A stretch of DNA of 64,000 nt from Castor canadensis (taxonomy: Eukaryota; Chordata; Mammalia; Rodentia; Castoridae): positions 133,518,906 to 133,582,905 of the forward strand of contig NC_133391.1 in assembly GCF_047511655.1 (NCBI RefSeq). Reading direction: 5' to 3'. Below are positions 48,094-59,508 of the stretch, one piece after another; position 1 is the first letter of the stretch; every line of letters starts with the position of its first letter. A program made the position numbers and the translations under genes. Below the pieces are notes generated by a model. That model searched no databases and was not told where the DNA came from. It was given only the letters and a program-made list of their open reading frames with translations.

Positions 48094-51000
48094 TCAGCAG
48101 TACATACTGCTGCCTAAGCAGTGAGTAACACCTGATAAGGTCCCTCCCAGGATGGCTCGAGTTTCTCTCCACTCCAACTCTGGATCAGGATGTAATCTCC
48201 TAGTGAGGATGCACTGGAAATCAAGCGATGGAGTCTGGATCAACAGACCCTGTAGCCTAAGGGATGATAGAGCTGAAGAGAGACCAAGCACATAATTTCA
48301 GAGAAACTGATCTTTGGTTTCAAAGGAGGGGAGGCCAGAGGACTGGCTCAAATAAGGTAAACCATGTAGCATTTCATAAGGAGAAATTCCTATGTCTTTC
48401 CATGGAGCCATCCTAATCCCGAGCAAGGTTCAGGTAGGCATTTGGTACAGGGTAATCTGGTCTCAAGAACTAGCTTAGTCAGTTGCCTTTTTAAGATCTG
48501 ATTCATTGTTTCCACTTTTCCCAAAGAGGGTGGGTGCCATGGAGTATGATATTCCCACTTAATATCTAACGGCCTTGTCAATTCTCTAATTATGTTGGCT
48601 GTAAAGTAACTCCAATTGTCTAAATCTATATTTTCAGTAAGTCCAAATTGAGGAATTATATTGTCCTTTTCATTTTTAAAAATTTTTATTCATTATTTTG
48701 CGGCACTAGGGTTTGAACTCAGGGCTGCATGCTTGCTAGGAAGGCGCTCAACCGCTTGAGCCACTCTACCAGCCCTGAGGAATTGTACTGTCTAAAAGCA
48801 TTTTAACTACCCCATTGGCAGTGGCACTAGATAGAGGCATAGCCTTGACCCAATTAGTTAGATGGTTCACTATAACCAGTAAGTACTTTAGATGGCCCTC
48901 CCAAAGTAATTCAGTGTAGTCCACCTGAACACCTTGAAAGGGCCTCCGGCCCATATTTCATCCCCCTAGAAGTTGCCCCCTTAAGACCTGTTTATTAATC
49001 TTCCTACAAGTTAGAGTGCCCTCAGTAATCTGTTTTGCTAGAGTATAGATTCCTGGACATACATAAACTCTGAGAATGGCATCACACATAGCCTGCATCC
49101 CCCAATGACTTCCTTGGTGTAATTGGGTTAGCATCTCTCTCGTGATAGGTTTGAAAAGTACTTCCCTCCCATCTGGGAGGAACCATTTTCCTTCTGAGGT
49201 CTGGGATGTCCCCAGCTTCCCGAATTGAGCTTTCTCCTGGGGAGTAAAACCAGGGGTTAGGGATGGGGTCTGGATGACAGGAGCAGGGTGTAGCATTGGT
49301 ATCTCTGGGTGGAGGGCAATTGAAATCTCATCAGCTTAGTTGTTTCCCTGCACCTCAGGGGAGTTGCCTCATTGATGCCCTGGGACATGAATTAGTGGGA
49401 TCTCCTCAGGAAACATAAGATCCTCTAGCAATCTGACAATCAGCTCCTCGTGTGTGAGGTCCTGTCCTTTGGTATTAACCTCTTTCAGTCCATATTTTCC
49501 CAAAAGTATGTACCACACCAAATGCATTTTTAGAATTAGTATAAATCATTCATTCCTTGTCTTTTAAGAATTTCAGTGTTTGATTGAGTGCAAATAATTT
49601 ACAGATGTGGGCAGACCAATTACTGGGTAACCTCCCTGATTCAATAACTTAATTTGACTTCATCTACCACCAAATATCCATTATGTCTTTTTCCTTAAAT
49701 AATCCTAGAGGAACCGTCTACAAACAGCCTAAATCCATCCAGAAAGAGAGTTTCCTTGAGATTGGGTCTAATTTTGGTCTGGTATTTGATAAGATCCAGA
49801 CAGCACTGTCCCATAGGGTCCTGGGCTTTCCCTCCAAGCAGAAATTCTGTTAGGTTTAAATAGTTTTCAGTGGTGAGGACCAAGTCATCCCTCTCCAGAA
49901 AGATAGCTTCATACTTTAATATCCTGGAGTCAGTCAACCATCTTCCTGGTGGACCTGGTGGAGTGTGCTATCAAGGACCCTCCAAAGGTTAATTTTTGTC
50001 TTTCTTCAGTTAATAGGGATGTAGCAGCAACTGATTAAATACATTCTGGCCATCCTCAGGTTACAAGATCAAGAAATTTGGATAAATAGGCCACAGGTTG
50101 TTTCTTTCCTCCACACTCCTGAGTGAGGACCCCAAGGGCTGATCACTTATCTACATTAACAAATAAGTGGAAGGGCTTCTCTAGGAAAGGTAGGGTCAAT
50201 TCAGAAGGCATGATTAAGGACTTCCTCTGGACTTTCTCTGGCTCCCAACATAAAGGATCAAGATCCTCTTCCAAAACTTTGGAATAAAGGGTTTCAGTAC
50301 TGAGGGCATAGGATTCTATCCAGAGTCTGCAATATCCAATTAACCCCAGAAATTTCTGAAGTTCTCTTTTGGTCTCTATTCCCTCAGGGCCCAGCCTGCA
50401 CTTTCCTTTGCTAATTACATGTCCCAAATATTTGACCTCTTCTTCAACAAATTGCAACTTACTTTTCGAGACTCTTAATCCTTGGTGGCCCAAGAAGTTT
50501 AGGATACTGATTGTAGTATCTGTCAGTTCTTTCTTAGTAAGTCCAAATAACAGAAGATCATTTACATATTACAATAAATTCATCTGAGAGGGAAGAGCAA
50601 ATTCCTCTAACACTTGTTCTAAGACCTGGCCAAATAGGTTAGGGGAGTCGGTGAAACCTTGTGGAAGGAATGTTCACCTGTACTGTTGCTTTCTCCCTCT
50701 CTGAGGGCCCTCCCATTCAAAGGCAAAGATGTCCCTACTATCCTCCTCCAGGGGGCAGGCCCAGATGCATCCTTTAAATCTACAACACTAAACCACTGAT
50801 GATCTGGAGGTATTCTACTGAGGAGTGTATAAGGGTTTGAGATGACTGGATGCCTGATGTGAATTATCTGGTTAATGGTCTGGAGGTCCTGTACTAGCCA
50901 ATAAGATCCATCTGACTTTCTGACTGGCAGGATCATGGTATTAAAAGGGGAAAATTCAGGGTTCTAAAAGGCCATCCTTTCATAGCCACTGGATTATGGG

Positions 51001-51480
51001 TCTCAGGCCCAGCCTCCCTTCCAGAGATATAGAGTACTGCTTCCTTAGTATTGTCTCACCAGGAGTTTTCAGGTCATTATGAATTGGGGGACTCTATAGC
51101 CCTGCTCTGTTTCCATCCCCAGTCCAGACCTTGGGGGGAATTTGGTCCTCAATTTTGCTGTCATCAAATTTAATGAAATCTTAAAGTTCTTTTCTCTAAT
51201 TTATATTTCTCTGCCCAGCTCAGACATTAAGTTTTTTCCTAGAAGGTTGATCCTGGCCTCAGGTGCAAAAAGGAAATTAACCCATGCCACCCGATCTTGG
51301 AACCAGGGTGCTTTTGAAGAGGGGAGCATGAAATTCTTCTCCCTTTACTCTGGAAATTGGGAGCCACCTCAAGGGGAGGGACAGGCCTGAGAGGGCCATG
51401 GTGAGAGATGAGTTGGCAGCTCCAGAGTAGACCAAAAGGGTGATTTCTTTTTATTTAGGTCCTACTTTCAAATTCCAAGG
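48094..51480 (-). pseudogene. pol remnant of the provirus (protease, RT, RNase H, integrase)
   Basis: Domains follow in order on the minus strand. Protease: the DSGA active site has Tyr in place of Asp (codon complement 51427-51429). Reverse transcriptase at about 50140-50940: the YxDD box reads Y-V-N-D (50557-50568) with a stop just before it. RNase H near 49695-49937 retains FVDGSS. Integrase at about 48390-49296 has an HX3H pair with a degraded zinc site, a QVDYT aspartate, and a downstream Glu in GKVETMN; a SINE splits it at 48666-48775. Multiple frameshifts occur throughout. Confidence 0.88.
48666..48775 (-). mobile_element. tRNA-like SINE inside the integrase region
   Basis: Inverted tRNA-like unit (ggtttgaactcagggctgca, gctcaaccgcttgagccact). 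It is flanked by tgaggaatt-containing repeats at 48649-48665 and 48776-48792 that match at 15 of 17 positions, so it inserted after the provirus. Confidence 0.88.
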
Positions 51481-53094
51481 GATCCTTGTAGGACCTGACC
51501 ACCTAAAAGGGCCCTTGATCCGCCATTCTTCCCCAAAGACCATAAGGGGAACTATCTTCACCTCCTGCTCATTTGGAATGTCCTGACTGCCCACACTGTG
51601 GCATTTGTTCTCTTTCTTTCCCCCTGAATCTTGTGAGCTTGGCCTTCCTTTCTAGGGTTTCTGAGCAGGTGTTGGCCCAGCTCTCTGAAAAGTGTTTTCT
51701 CCTGAGTGATCTGCCCAATTGTGGACAACATGATCCTAGCCTTTTGTTTCTGTTTTTTATCATCTCATCTCACATAAACCTTTTGGGCCTCTCTCAATAA
51801 TTCCTCCAGACTTCTGTCCTTCCAATTTTCTACTTGTCTTTAATTTCTTCGTAATGTCTGGCCAACTATTGGTCACAAAGTGAAGTTTAAGCATCTCATG
51901 TCCCAGGGGATCATCTAAATTTAACCCTGAATATTTTCTCATTGAGTCTTTTAGCCTGTGAAGAAAGTTGGCAGGTCCTTCATCCTTCCCTCATTGTACA
52001 GCAAAGGCTTTGTGACTATGTTTTGGAATGGGGAGACAGATTCCCTGATTCCTTTAATGATCATGTTTCTCAAATCCCCCACATCCCTTCTGTTAGTAGG
52101 GTCACTGCTATTCCAATGAGGGTCCTAAAGAGGGAATTTCCTGTGTGTGGGCTGAACCTTGGGGCCTGGTGGGTGCTCTCTTTCCCAAGCAGTCATGGCA
52201 GCCCTCCTGATCATAGCTCTCTCCTCCCCCCAAAAATAAGATTCCAAAAATAGACATAAGTTCCACCTGGGTGTAAATTTGCTGGTCTAGGAACTGGCCA
52301 AGTTGATTCACGACTCCATGCAGGTCTTCTAAAAGGGGTTTTAATTCTCTCTTTAAATTTTGGACTTCTGTGCTTATCAGTGGGGCATCAACAAACCAAA
52401 GTTTCCACCCCTAGTTGGGACCTCTCTTGAGTGGATAGAAGGTCTCTGACTATATTTTGGGTGATGAGGGGAAGGGGAGATTCAGAATATCCCTCTGACA
52501 TTGTTGGAGTTCTCTTCTGAGCCCTGAAAAGGATGAATGTGACCTAAAGCCGAAGCTTTAGGGGTCGAAGCTGATAATTGGGGGCTCAGAAGGAAACTCA
52601 GGTTGAGCCTCCTGAGCCTCCTGACTGGAGTCTTCATCCTGATCCTGGGACTCCACTTGAGAAGCCAAGGCCTCCGGATTATAGGGGAGAGGTAAATAAG
52701 AAAGGGGGTCCCACTTGGATGAGGTTTCCCTTGGCTCAATTTTGTCCCCCTTTCCTAATTTTAAGGGAAAGAGAAACACGGGTCCCTGTCTCCAACAGAG
52801 GGCATATTGAATCTTTTCCTGGCTCCCAGCACTCTTGTCATTAACATATTCCATAAGTAATTGGCAGACCCAGTCCTCTTCTGACCCAAATTTTGGCCAG
52901 AAGATGGCTGGTTTGAGAATGGGTCCCTGAGTCCAGATAAAGCAGCAATATCTGATCATTTGCTGCTTCTTTTTGCCTTTGGTTCAAGGATTATCAGATC
53001 AATATTTTAACATCTGTCCTAGCAGACTGTCTGGTAGGATTTTATTTTCAGTTTCACCTACCTTAGAGCTCTTTTTACTTGTGGTGTTCCCCAT
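51480..53094 (-). pseudogene. gag remnant of the provirus
   Basis: An ATG complementary to 53092-53094 opens a frame beginning with a MGNTTSK-type N-myristoylation signal. A matrix-like part follows (52558-52959), then an acidic, proline-containing region, a capsid-like part (51760-51942 includes NLDDPLGHEML), and a nucleocapsid-like basic tail with one degraded zinc knuckle (CGQSGHS region near 51575-51590). Frameshifts and stops separate these parts. Confidence 0.75.
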
Positions 53095-53572
53095 CCTGGT
53101 CTACCTGGTTGGTGAGAATGCCCAGTATATGCTCAGCCTCCCTAATTTCTTATTAGTGCCACTACTTGGCAATAAGCAGGTGAGTATAAGCCCCTGTCTA
53201 TGTCCGCATGGACTGCCAACTAGCTGTATGTATGGCCTCCATACCTACGGAACTGTAGATTGGGGCTCCACATTCACCCCACGTCTCAGACATACTTCAT
53301 TCGCTCTCACGCAACCTCCAAGATCCTCCCCGACCACTAGAATACTTGGCCAATCAATGGCATTTCTTAGCTTGGTCCGTTTACAGAGTTTCCAGGCTGC
53401 AGTGGTGCTTGCTAAGGCTCATTTGCCTGCACCGCCAAGAGAATTCAGGCCCGGAATGAATTTCCAGTCCAAGAGCACAGGTCGCCCAGTACCTCAGGGC
53501 CACCACAACAAAGTGGAGGGACATGTTCCCCTTGGGAGAAGGGGCTTCTGAGCACCCCTCTTGGATGGAATA

Positions 53573-53590
53573 ATCCTGGGAGAGCCCCTA
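53573..53590 (-). other. tRNA-Pro-type primer binding site
   Basis: Directly after the 5' LTR on the minus strand. Reads TAGGGGCTCTCCCAGGAT, matching the proline-tRNA primer binding site at 14 of 18 positions by eye. Confidence 0.65.
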
Positions 53591-53593
53591 AAT

Positions 53594-53746
53594 TGTTAGA
53601 AATAAGACCCCCAAAGACCACCAGAGTCACAATTGAAGACAGAAGTGGAGAATTGTTTCAAGAAGGCAAAAATTTACTTCTTTTCTTGCAGTACTTGGGG
53701 CTTGAACTCAGGTGCTACACCTTGAGCCACTCCACCAGCCCTTTGT

Positions 53747-53783
<37 letters not shown>

Positions 53784-54206
53784 TGTGTGTTGAGTTTTTT
53801 CAAGATAGGGTTTTGAGAACTATTTGCCCTGGCTGGCTTCAAATCTTGATCCTCCTGATCTCTGCCTTCTGAGTAGCTAGGATTACGGGTGTGAGCACTG
53901 GTGCCCAGCAAAAATTTACTTGTACAGAAGGGTGTGCAGGCACACAGGCATAGCAAGCATGAGGAGTAGGCAGTCTGTCCTCTTTTTATTCCTGACGCAG
54001 TGGGTTCTGCCCCTTTACTCGGATTGATGGAGCTTGGGTTCACAGACTGCTCATGATTGGCTGATATTTGACACTGGCCCAGAGGAGGGAGGAACATTTG
54101 CAATTTGGCAGGCAAATGGAGCTTAACAAGGATCTGGAAGAAGAACCCAGAACTGCAAGCATTTACATGGCAATACACTTTGATAGAAAAGACTTCTTCC
54201 CTCACA
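53594..54206 (-). mobile_element. 5' LTR of the provirus, enlarged by a SINE
   Basis: 613 bp here against 387 for the partner at 45237-45623. The difference is a 228-bp SINE with its 14-bp duplicated target, less the 13-bp duplication unique to the partner. Starts TGTGAGGG and ends CA on the minus strand. Confidence 0.92.
53680..53907 (-). mobile_element. Composite SINE in the 5' LTR, with (CA)n linker
   Basis: On the minus strand: a 7SL-like unit, a linker grown into a (CA)n microsatellite (complement about 53742-53788), then a tRNA-like unit and an A-rich tail. Perfect 14-bp target duplications (GCAAAAATTTACTT) at 53666-53679 and 53908-53921. Confidence 0.95.
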
Positions 54207-54488
54207 GTAAGTTCAATTACCAAATAAGAATAGCCGCATTTCTCCATTGTAAAAAGTACCTCTCCTCCCCACCCCATGCATTTGTTATTTTCAAATAATC
54301 TGTGGAGGTGATACTTTGATGTAATGCAAACATGTGGTCCTCTGTCATCTGTTCAGCTAACAGTTTTAGCATCTATTATTGATCCTTACCTGCATTGATT
54401 ATTTCATTATCCCTTGCAAATATTTTATTTTCTATTTCTTCCATCACTTCAATATTTAGTGTTCTTTTGTATATAAAAGCTTCAATTA

Positions 54489-54579
54489 GAGCTGGTGGGG
54501 TGGCTCAAGGGGTAAAGCACCTGTCTAGCAAGTGTGAGGCCCTGAGTTCAAACCCCAGTGCTGCCAAAAAAAAAAAAGA
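54489..54579 (+). mobile_element. tRNA-like SINE
   Basis: Well-preserved unit: gctggtggggtggctcaagg, gcacctgtctagcaagtgtg, gagttcaaaccccagtgctg, then a poly(A) tail of about 12. Confidence 0.9.
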
Positions 54580-55719
54580 AGAGGAGCTACTTATTTTTGC
54601 TGATTACAGTTGCTATACTAAAAACAGAATAAAACCTAATTTTCCCCTTTCAATTACTCACTCTGAAATTAGGTAACGATTGTAATGCTACCACTGGTAC
54701 AAACTGTCTGTAGTGAGTTTCATTAATGAGGTCTGATTCTGTACAATGAAGTTAGAATTGATTATCAGGGAAATTGATTGCTACACCTTCTGATACACAA
54801 TATATTCAGTTCTGCCTGCCTTCTCTACCTTTGATAATTGCTTCAGAGATGTCCCAGACGGTCCTAGTCATCCACCCAGTTCTAGCACTAATAGAAACGG
54901 ACTTCCAGTAGCATAAACTATAGGGAAAAAAAACCATTATCAGTAGCTGGCAATTATACCACAATTAGATTGTGCATCTGTAGGAGCATGCAAAATGCAA
55001 TCTAAGGGGCCATTGTGTCTTTTGTGAGCTAGCTATTAGTTTCACAAATCTTTAATCACAAGATTCTTGAAGTTTAGCTCTATCGTTCTGTTGCTTTCTC
55101 AATATATTTACTGAAATAAGCCATTTTGCTCCCCTAAGTGCTTTTGTCTGGAAGAAATAATGGATTTTTAAAAGCTTAGTGGTTAGACTTCTAGGTTCTG
55201 TTTGGATTTTTTTATAAGCAATTATTTGGGGGGCAGCCATCTTGTTATCCTTAAGCACTTCTTGGTTACTTCCTCCGTGCTGTCACAGGGACTTGCTACA
55301 GGTAGTATCTCATCTGCCAAGATTCCTGGAAGGAATACTCCATGCTGGTCAGGATTCTTGGCTTCTTGTGTATGACCAGGGGCTTTTCTCTGCAGCCCTC
55401 ACCTCTTGGCTCCTCAATTACAAACACTAGATGGAAAGAAAAGGCTGGGATAGCCACTCTTCGATTAACTAAGTCCTTCTCCAACAAGACCAACAACAAT
55501 TGCCGAAAATTCCTAGCATCTCCTGATCTTTACCTCCCTCTACAGCTAATGAAACCTTTCCAGTCACTGATAAAACACAATGAGCTACATATGCCCAAAG
55601 CATCTCTTGTGGTAAGGTCTGCCTGGTTAGCTTATTTGCTCTCAGATTCACTCTTTGCCTTTCTCTTGTCTGTTCCATATTATAGGGCCTGACCCCATGC
55701 AAACCACAATTCCCAGTTA
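54580..55719. other. Intergenic, nothing identified
   Basis: Open frames of 77-116 codons on both strands between 55240 and 55700 overlap one another and lack domains. Confidence 0.4.
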
Positions 55720-56000
55720 ATCCATTTCTTATTGATATATAGCAGATTACTATAAACTTAATGGCTTAAAGTAACACTCATTTATTTCTCAGAAATCTGA
55801 ACTAAATCAGAAATCTGACTAGTTCCGTTGGTTTTCTGCCCAGGATCTCACAAAGTCCAAGTCAAGGTATCAGTTGAGTTCTTGCTTGGAGGCTCTGGGA
55901 AAGAATCCATTTCATTTATGTTGTTGACAGAATTAAGTTCCTGGCAACCTTTTTCTTGTTGGCTATCAGTGAGAGACTAGGCCTTGCTCAGTCATTGACT
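55720..56000 (-). mobile_element. Old MLT1-type LTR-like repeat (inverted)
   Basis: The order agcagattactataaactta, atggcttaaagtaacactca, gaggctctgggaaagaatcc is the reverse of a common mammal-wide LTR-like family, related to the copy at 10540-10880. Confidence 0.5.
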
Positions 56001-56139
56001 AGAGGGTTTGCCTCAAGAATGGTATGACCTCAGCTCAAAGATGAAGTAGACCATGGTGAAGTTAACTGCTTGAGACCATTGGGTAACATTCTTTATAGCT
56101 AGGCAACTAGGTTTTTTTCCTTTTCTTTCTTTTCTCTCT

Positions 56140-56232
56140 CTCTTTCTTTCTTGATGTTAGGGATTGAACCCAGGGCCTGAAGCATGCTAAGCACAAGCTT
56201 TGCCAGTGAGCTATACCTCCAGCACTGGGGCA
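56140..56232 (-). mobile_element. tRNA-like SINE with (CTTT)n end
   Basis: Inverted unit: ggattgaacccagggcctga, gctaagcacaagctttgcca, gtgagctatacctccagca. A CTTT/CT-rich run at about 56118-56152 is its former A-rich tail. Confidence 0.8.
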
Positions 56233-56464
56233 TGAGTCATTTTTATAGAAGGATCTAAGCCTGGGGCTGGCAAACTGGGCCCATAGAACAATTCTAGCCT
56301 GTCACTTGTTTTGATACAGACTTGCAAGCTCAAAACTTTTTACATTTTTAATAGTTACTTTTCAAATGGCTTATGACCTATATACTATCTCGCTTTTGGT
56401 CATTAGCCAAAATATTTACTGCCTGGCCCTTCACAAAAAACATAATGGAACTCTGAATTCTATT

Positions 56465-56586
56465 TTGTCTGTTTCTTTGAGACAGGGTCTTGTTGTGTAG
56501 CCCAGTCTGGTGTCGAGCTTGTGATCCTCCTGCTTCAGTCTCCCAAGAGCTGGGACTACAGGAGTGGGTCACCACTCTGGGCTGGT
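56465..56586 (-). mobile_element. B1-like SINE with perfect 15-bp target-site duplication
   Basis: Inverted 7SL-derived unit: tttgagacagggtcttgttg, gtgatcctcctgcttcagtc, gctgggactacaggagtggg. Flanked by identical actctgaattctatt repeats at 56450-56464 and 56587-56601. Confidence 0.93.
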
Positions 56587-56601
56587 ACTCTGAATTCTAT
56601 T

Positions 56602-57261
56602 CAGAGTATCTTTGTGTTAGCTCAACCCTAGAAAGTCAGAAGAGAGAGTATAGCAGACCTTGATACCTGGGAAGGGAGGAGATAAACAACATTCCTGATA
56701 GAAAAGAAACAAAACCCAGAAACATGATAGCAGGGCAGACATAAAAAGTAAGACTGTCATTTAAAACTCCCTGGAACTTAATATAATTTTTAAAGTTTTT
56801 GTATAATTTGTTGTAATAAAAATGCTCTTGCTTTAATTTACATATCATTTGGTTACTAATAAAGTTGGATCTTTTTTTATATGTTAATTTGAAAAATTGC
56901 AAATGAATGCTATAAATAATATGAACATATTTCTGAACTATAAAAGAACAAAATAGTTAAAATCTATAAAGCTAAAGTTACCTAAAAAGGAAAATATATT
57001 AAGGTCCAAATAAAAAATGAGCAAATGTTTACTCTTCTAAATTTGCTAATATTCAAAAAGCCTTTTGGAACATAAAACTGAATCCAAAACTTAATAGTTG
57101 GGTATTTTGAAATACTTAGGGTAATTCCTAGTACCTGCTACCAGTTTGCTTCTTTATTGATGTGGCTAAACTGTATAGTCATATCCCCCAAAAGACTCCC
57201 ATTGACAAAGAAGCAAAACAGAAATGATTTTACAAAGGGAATACAAGGTAATGCACTTGTA
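56602..57261. other. Intergenic, nothing identified
   Basis: AT-rich, no supported gene or repeat. Confidence 0.4.
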
Positions 57262-57350
57262 TGTGTTTTTTTGGAGGTGCTGGGTTTGAACTCACGGTTT
57301 CATGCATTGCTAGGCAGATAACCTACCACTTGAGCCACACCCCAGCCTCA
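57262..57350 (-). mobile_element. tRNA-like SINE
   Basis: Inverted unit: a T-rich end, ggtgctgggtttgaactcac, gctaggcagataacctacca, cttgagccacaccccagcc. Confidence 0.85.
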
Positions 57351-58424
57351 CCAAATTCTGAATATGGAATACTCTGTGATTAAAGGACTGGTTTTCCAAC
57401 AAATCAATTGTACTAAAAAAAAAAAGGAGCAAGGGGAAGGATATGGAAGAAAAAATGTACCAGATATAGTAACCAAATGCCATATTTGGGCATTATTTGA
57501 AAAAATGTAAAAGACATTTGAGGCTATCATACAATTTAACATAGAGTGGGTATTGGATGAAATCAAGAATCCACCGTTAATTTTGTTAGGCATGACCATG
57601 ACGTGGTGATGGGGTAGGACGGTAACAGTCCCCACCAGCTGGAACTGTTCCAATTAGTCTAATTTTCCTGCAAGGCCAATGAGCCCCTTTAAAATGCAGA
57701 GAACTCACCTGAGCTTCAAAACAGGCTGTTCCGGCCTGTAGCAGCATTTGTCTCCTTGATGCAAGGAACCACACAAGTGACAGGTAAACTGGGAAATGAA
57801 GATTGAGAGGCAAATCTGTATTGGTGAACAAGTGATTTTTGTGAACACATCAATTGAGGTGAACAGGGTAAGTTTTCTTACACTGAGGAAGGGTGCCTTA
57901 AAAATATACTTGGACGTTAGGGGAAAAGCTGCATGTCTACACAGTGAAGACTTTCTATGAAGTGTCAATTCTTGAAGTCATGGAACCAACCATGAAATTT
58001 TCCATTATGTAAAACTATGTGGCAAAGCTGTGAGTGTGGATGAAGATGCTTTGAAGTTGAATGTGTCAACAGGAAAAACCTGGATCAGATTTCTCATGTT
58101 GATGCAAATGTTCTTATTGCCAATGAATGCTCAAGAACCTGTGAGAAGCCTGAGCCCCAGAATGTAAGGCCACAAAGAACCAACTGCGATGGTAGGATCA
58201 AATGCCAATGGAGACTTGGCTCTGCTAGTATTTGAATTGCTCTTGGGTTTTTAATTTCCCAATTATAAAGTTTTATAACACCAATCCCTCTTTTCTCATA
58301 AGCCCTATTAAGTTTACTATAAAGCCAATTGCAAATTTTTTAGGAATGAATATGATGCCATATCAAAAATAACTGCATATCCATGTCATACTTTTGACCA
58401 CTTACTAGAAATCTGAGGCTGGAC
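57351..58424. other. Intergenic, nothing identified with confidence
   Basis: Short frames occur on both strands between 57590 and 58230 and give the impression of a decayed coding stretch, but no protein family could be recognised in any frame. Confidence 0.3.
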
Positions 58425-58580
58425 AAAGCACTAAAATTCTCTAGACTCTCTCGCTTTTTATATTTTGACAAGTAGATATACCATCTATCTCAAAGGATTT
58501 CTAAAGGTGTATATACAAAACACCTAATATGTCATCCAGCACGTGGGAGGGACTGAATAAACAGTAGCTATTTATTATCA
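58425..58580 (+). mobile_element. MIR-like SINE
   Basis: Shows atctatctcaaaggatttct, then aatatgtcatccagcacgtg and actgaataaacagtagctat, the order of a MIR right half. Confidence 0.6.
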
Positions 58581-59031
58581 AAGGACAAGCTTCCGCTGTC
58601 TATCTGCTCCTGCTGAGCCAGGCCAACCAGTCTGCAGGTATTGCGACATGAACACTCAGTGATTTATCCTACCCCCTATTCTGCTCTGCCAAACCACATT
58701 GCTGCAACCAGTCTTTCATTGTTTCTCCCCTGGTCTGCAGACTGAAGCTCAAATGGAGCCCACACCCTGAACCACGAACCTGTTTGTTACTAACAGAACT
58801 AAGTTCAGAAAACGCAAAGTTTCTGCTTCTTGTAGTGAGTTAATGTCTGGTATGCTGAAGAGGTCCAGTGACAGCTAGTGTCTTAAGCATCCCATTCCCT
58901 GTTTGTGATAAACTACAGCCTGGGACACCTTTTTAAAGAAACTCCTAACTTCTGATCCCAAGGCCAGGGCCTCAGTATCTGTCACAGCACCCTAGTGCCC
59001 TCCTCGTTGCTTAGCTGAAAAAGTTTGGTTA
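58581..59031. other. Intergenic, nothing identified
   Basis: No gene or repeat that I can support. Confidence 0.4.
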
Positions 59032-59043
59032 AGAGAAATTCCC

Positions 59044-59496
59044 TAGTTCCTGGTCCCCCTCTCCTATTGGCCTCAGTTACCCCAAAGTATCTGCTTTAGT
59101 TTCTCTGCGTTGAGGGCAATAAATGCCATCTAGTTTCTTAGTGTCTTACCTATCCTTATACCTCCCTTGTGTGCTCTCCCTAGAGAAAAGATTAGTTCAA
59201 GAAGAATTAACCTAGAAGGTAACACACATGCACAGGAAAGCAATGCGAGTCAACTCCCTGTATAGCTATCCTTATCTCAACTAGCAAAACCCTTGTTCCT
59301 TCCTATTATTGCTTATACTCTCTCTTCAAAAAATTAGAGATAAGGGCAAATAGTTTCTGCCATGTAGTGACGGGGTAGGGAAGGAGAGGGAGGGGGCGTG
59401 GGGGAGTGAGAGAGGGGGTGGGGGAAGGGGGGAGAAATGACCCAAACATTGTATACACATATGAATAAAATAAAAATTAAGAAAAGAAAAAAAGAG
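59044..59496 (+). mobile_element. Short L1 3' end with 5' inversion (twin priming)
   Basis: The left part (59044-59180) is L1 3' UTR in reverse orientation and the right part (59181-59496) is the adjoining 3' UTR in forward orientation, with the G-rich tract and an A-rich tail. The two parts meet at neighbouring L1 positions. Direct repeats AGAGAAATTCCC at 59032-59043 and 59497-59508 are the target duplication. Confidence 0.92.
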
Positions 59497-59508
59497 AGAG
59501 AAATTCCC

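Larger units (their letters stand above)
45237..54206 (-). mobile_element. Class I (gammaretrovirus-like) endogenous provirus
   Basis: About 9 kb on the minus strand in the order 5' LTR, tRNA-Pro-type primer binding site, gag, pol, env, polypurine tract, 3' LTR. By eye roughly one position in eight differs between the LTRs, so it is old. Flanking bases (gatag on the left, gtaag on the right) do not form a clear target duplication. It is non-functional: every reading frame is broken, and it carries a solo LTR in env, a SINE in integrase and a SINE in the 5' LTR. Confidence 0.92.

Noticed and set aside
52973..53551. 192-codon open frame on the plus strand, one of the longest in the window
   Set aside because: It lies antisense to the gag leader and gag start of the provirus, shows no domain and has no promoter context. 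It is an open frame by chance.
53708..54277. 189-codon minus-strand frame
   Set aside because: It crosses the 5' LTR, a SINE and a (CA)n microsatellite. The sequence is repeat-derived and not a gene.
57590..58230. Possible processed pseudogene
   Set aside because: Short coding-like frames were examined on both strands, but no protein family could be recognised, and there is no poly(A) tail or target duplication.
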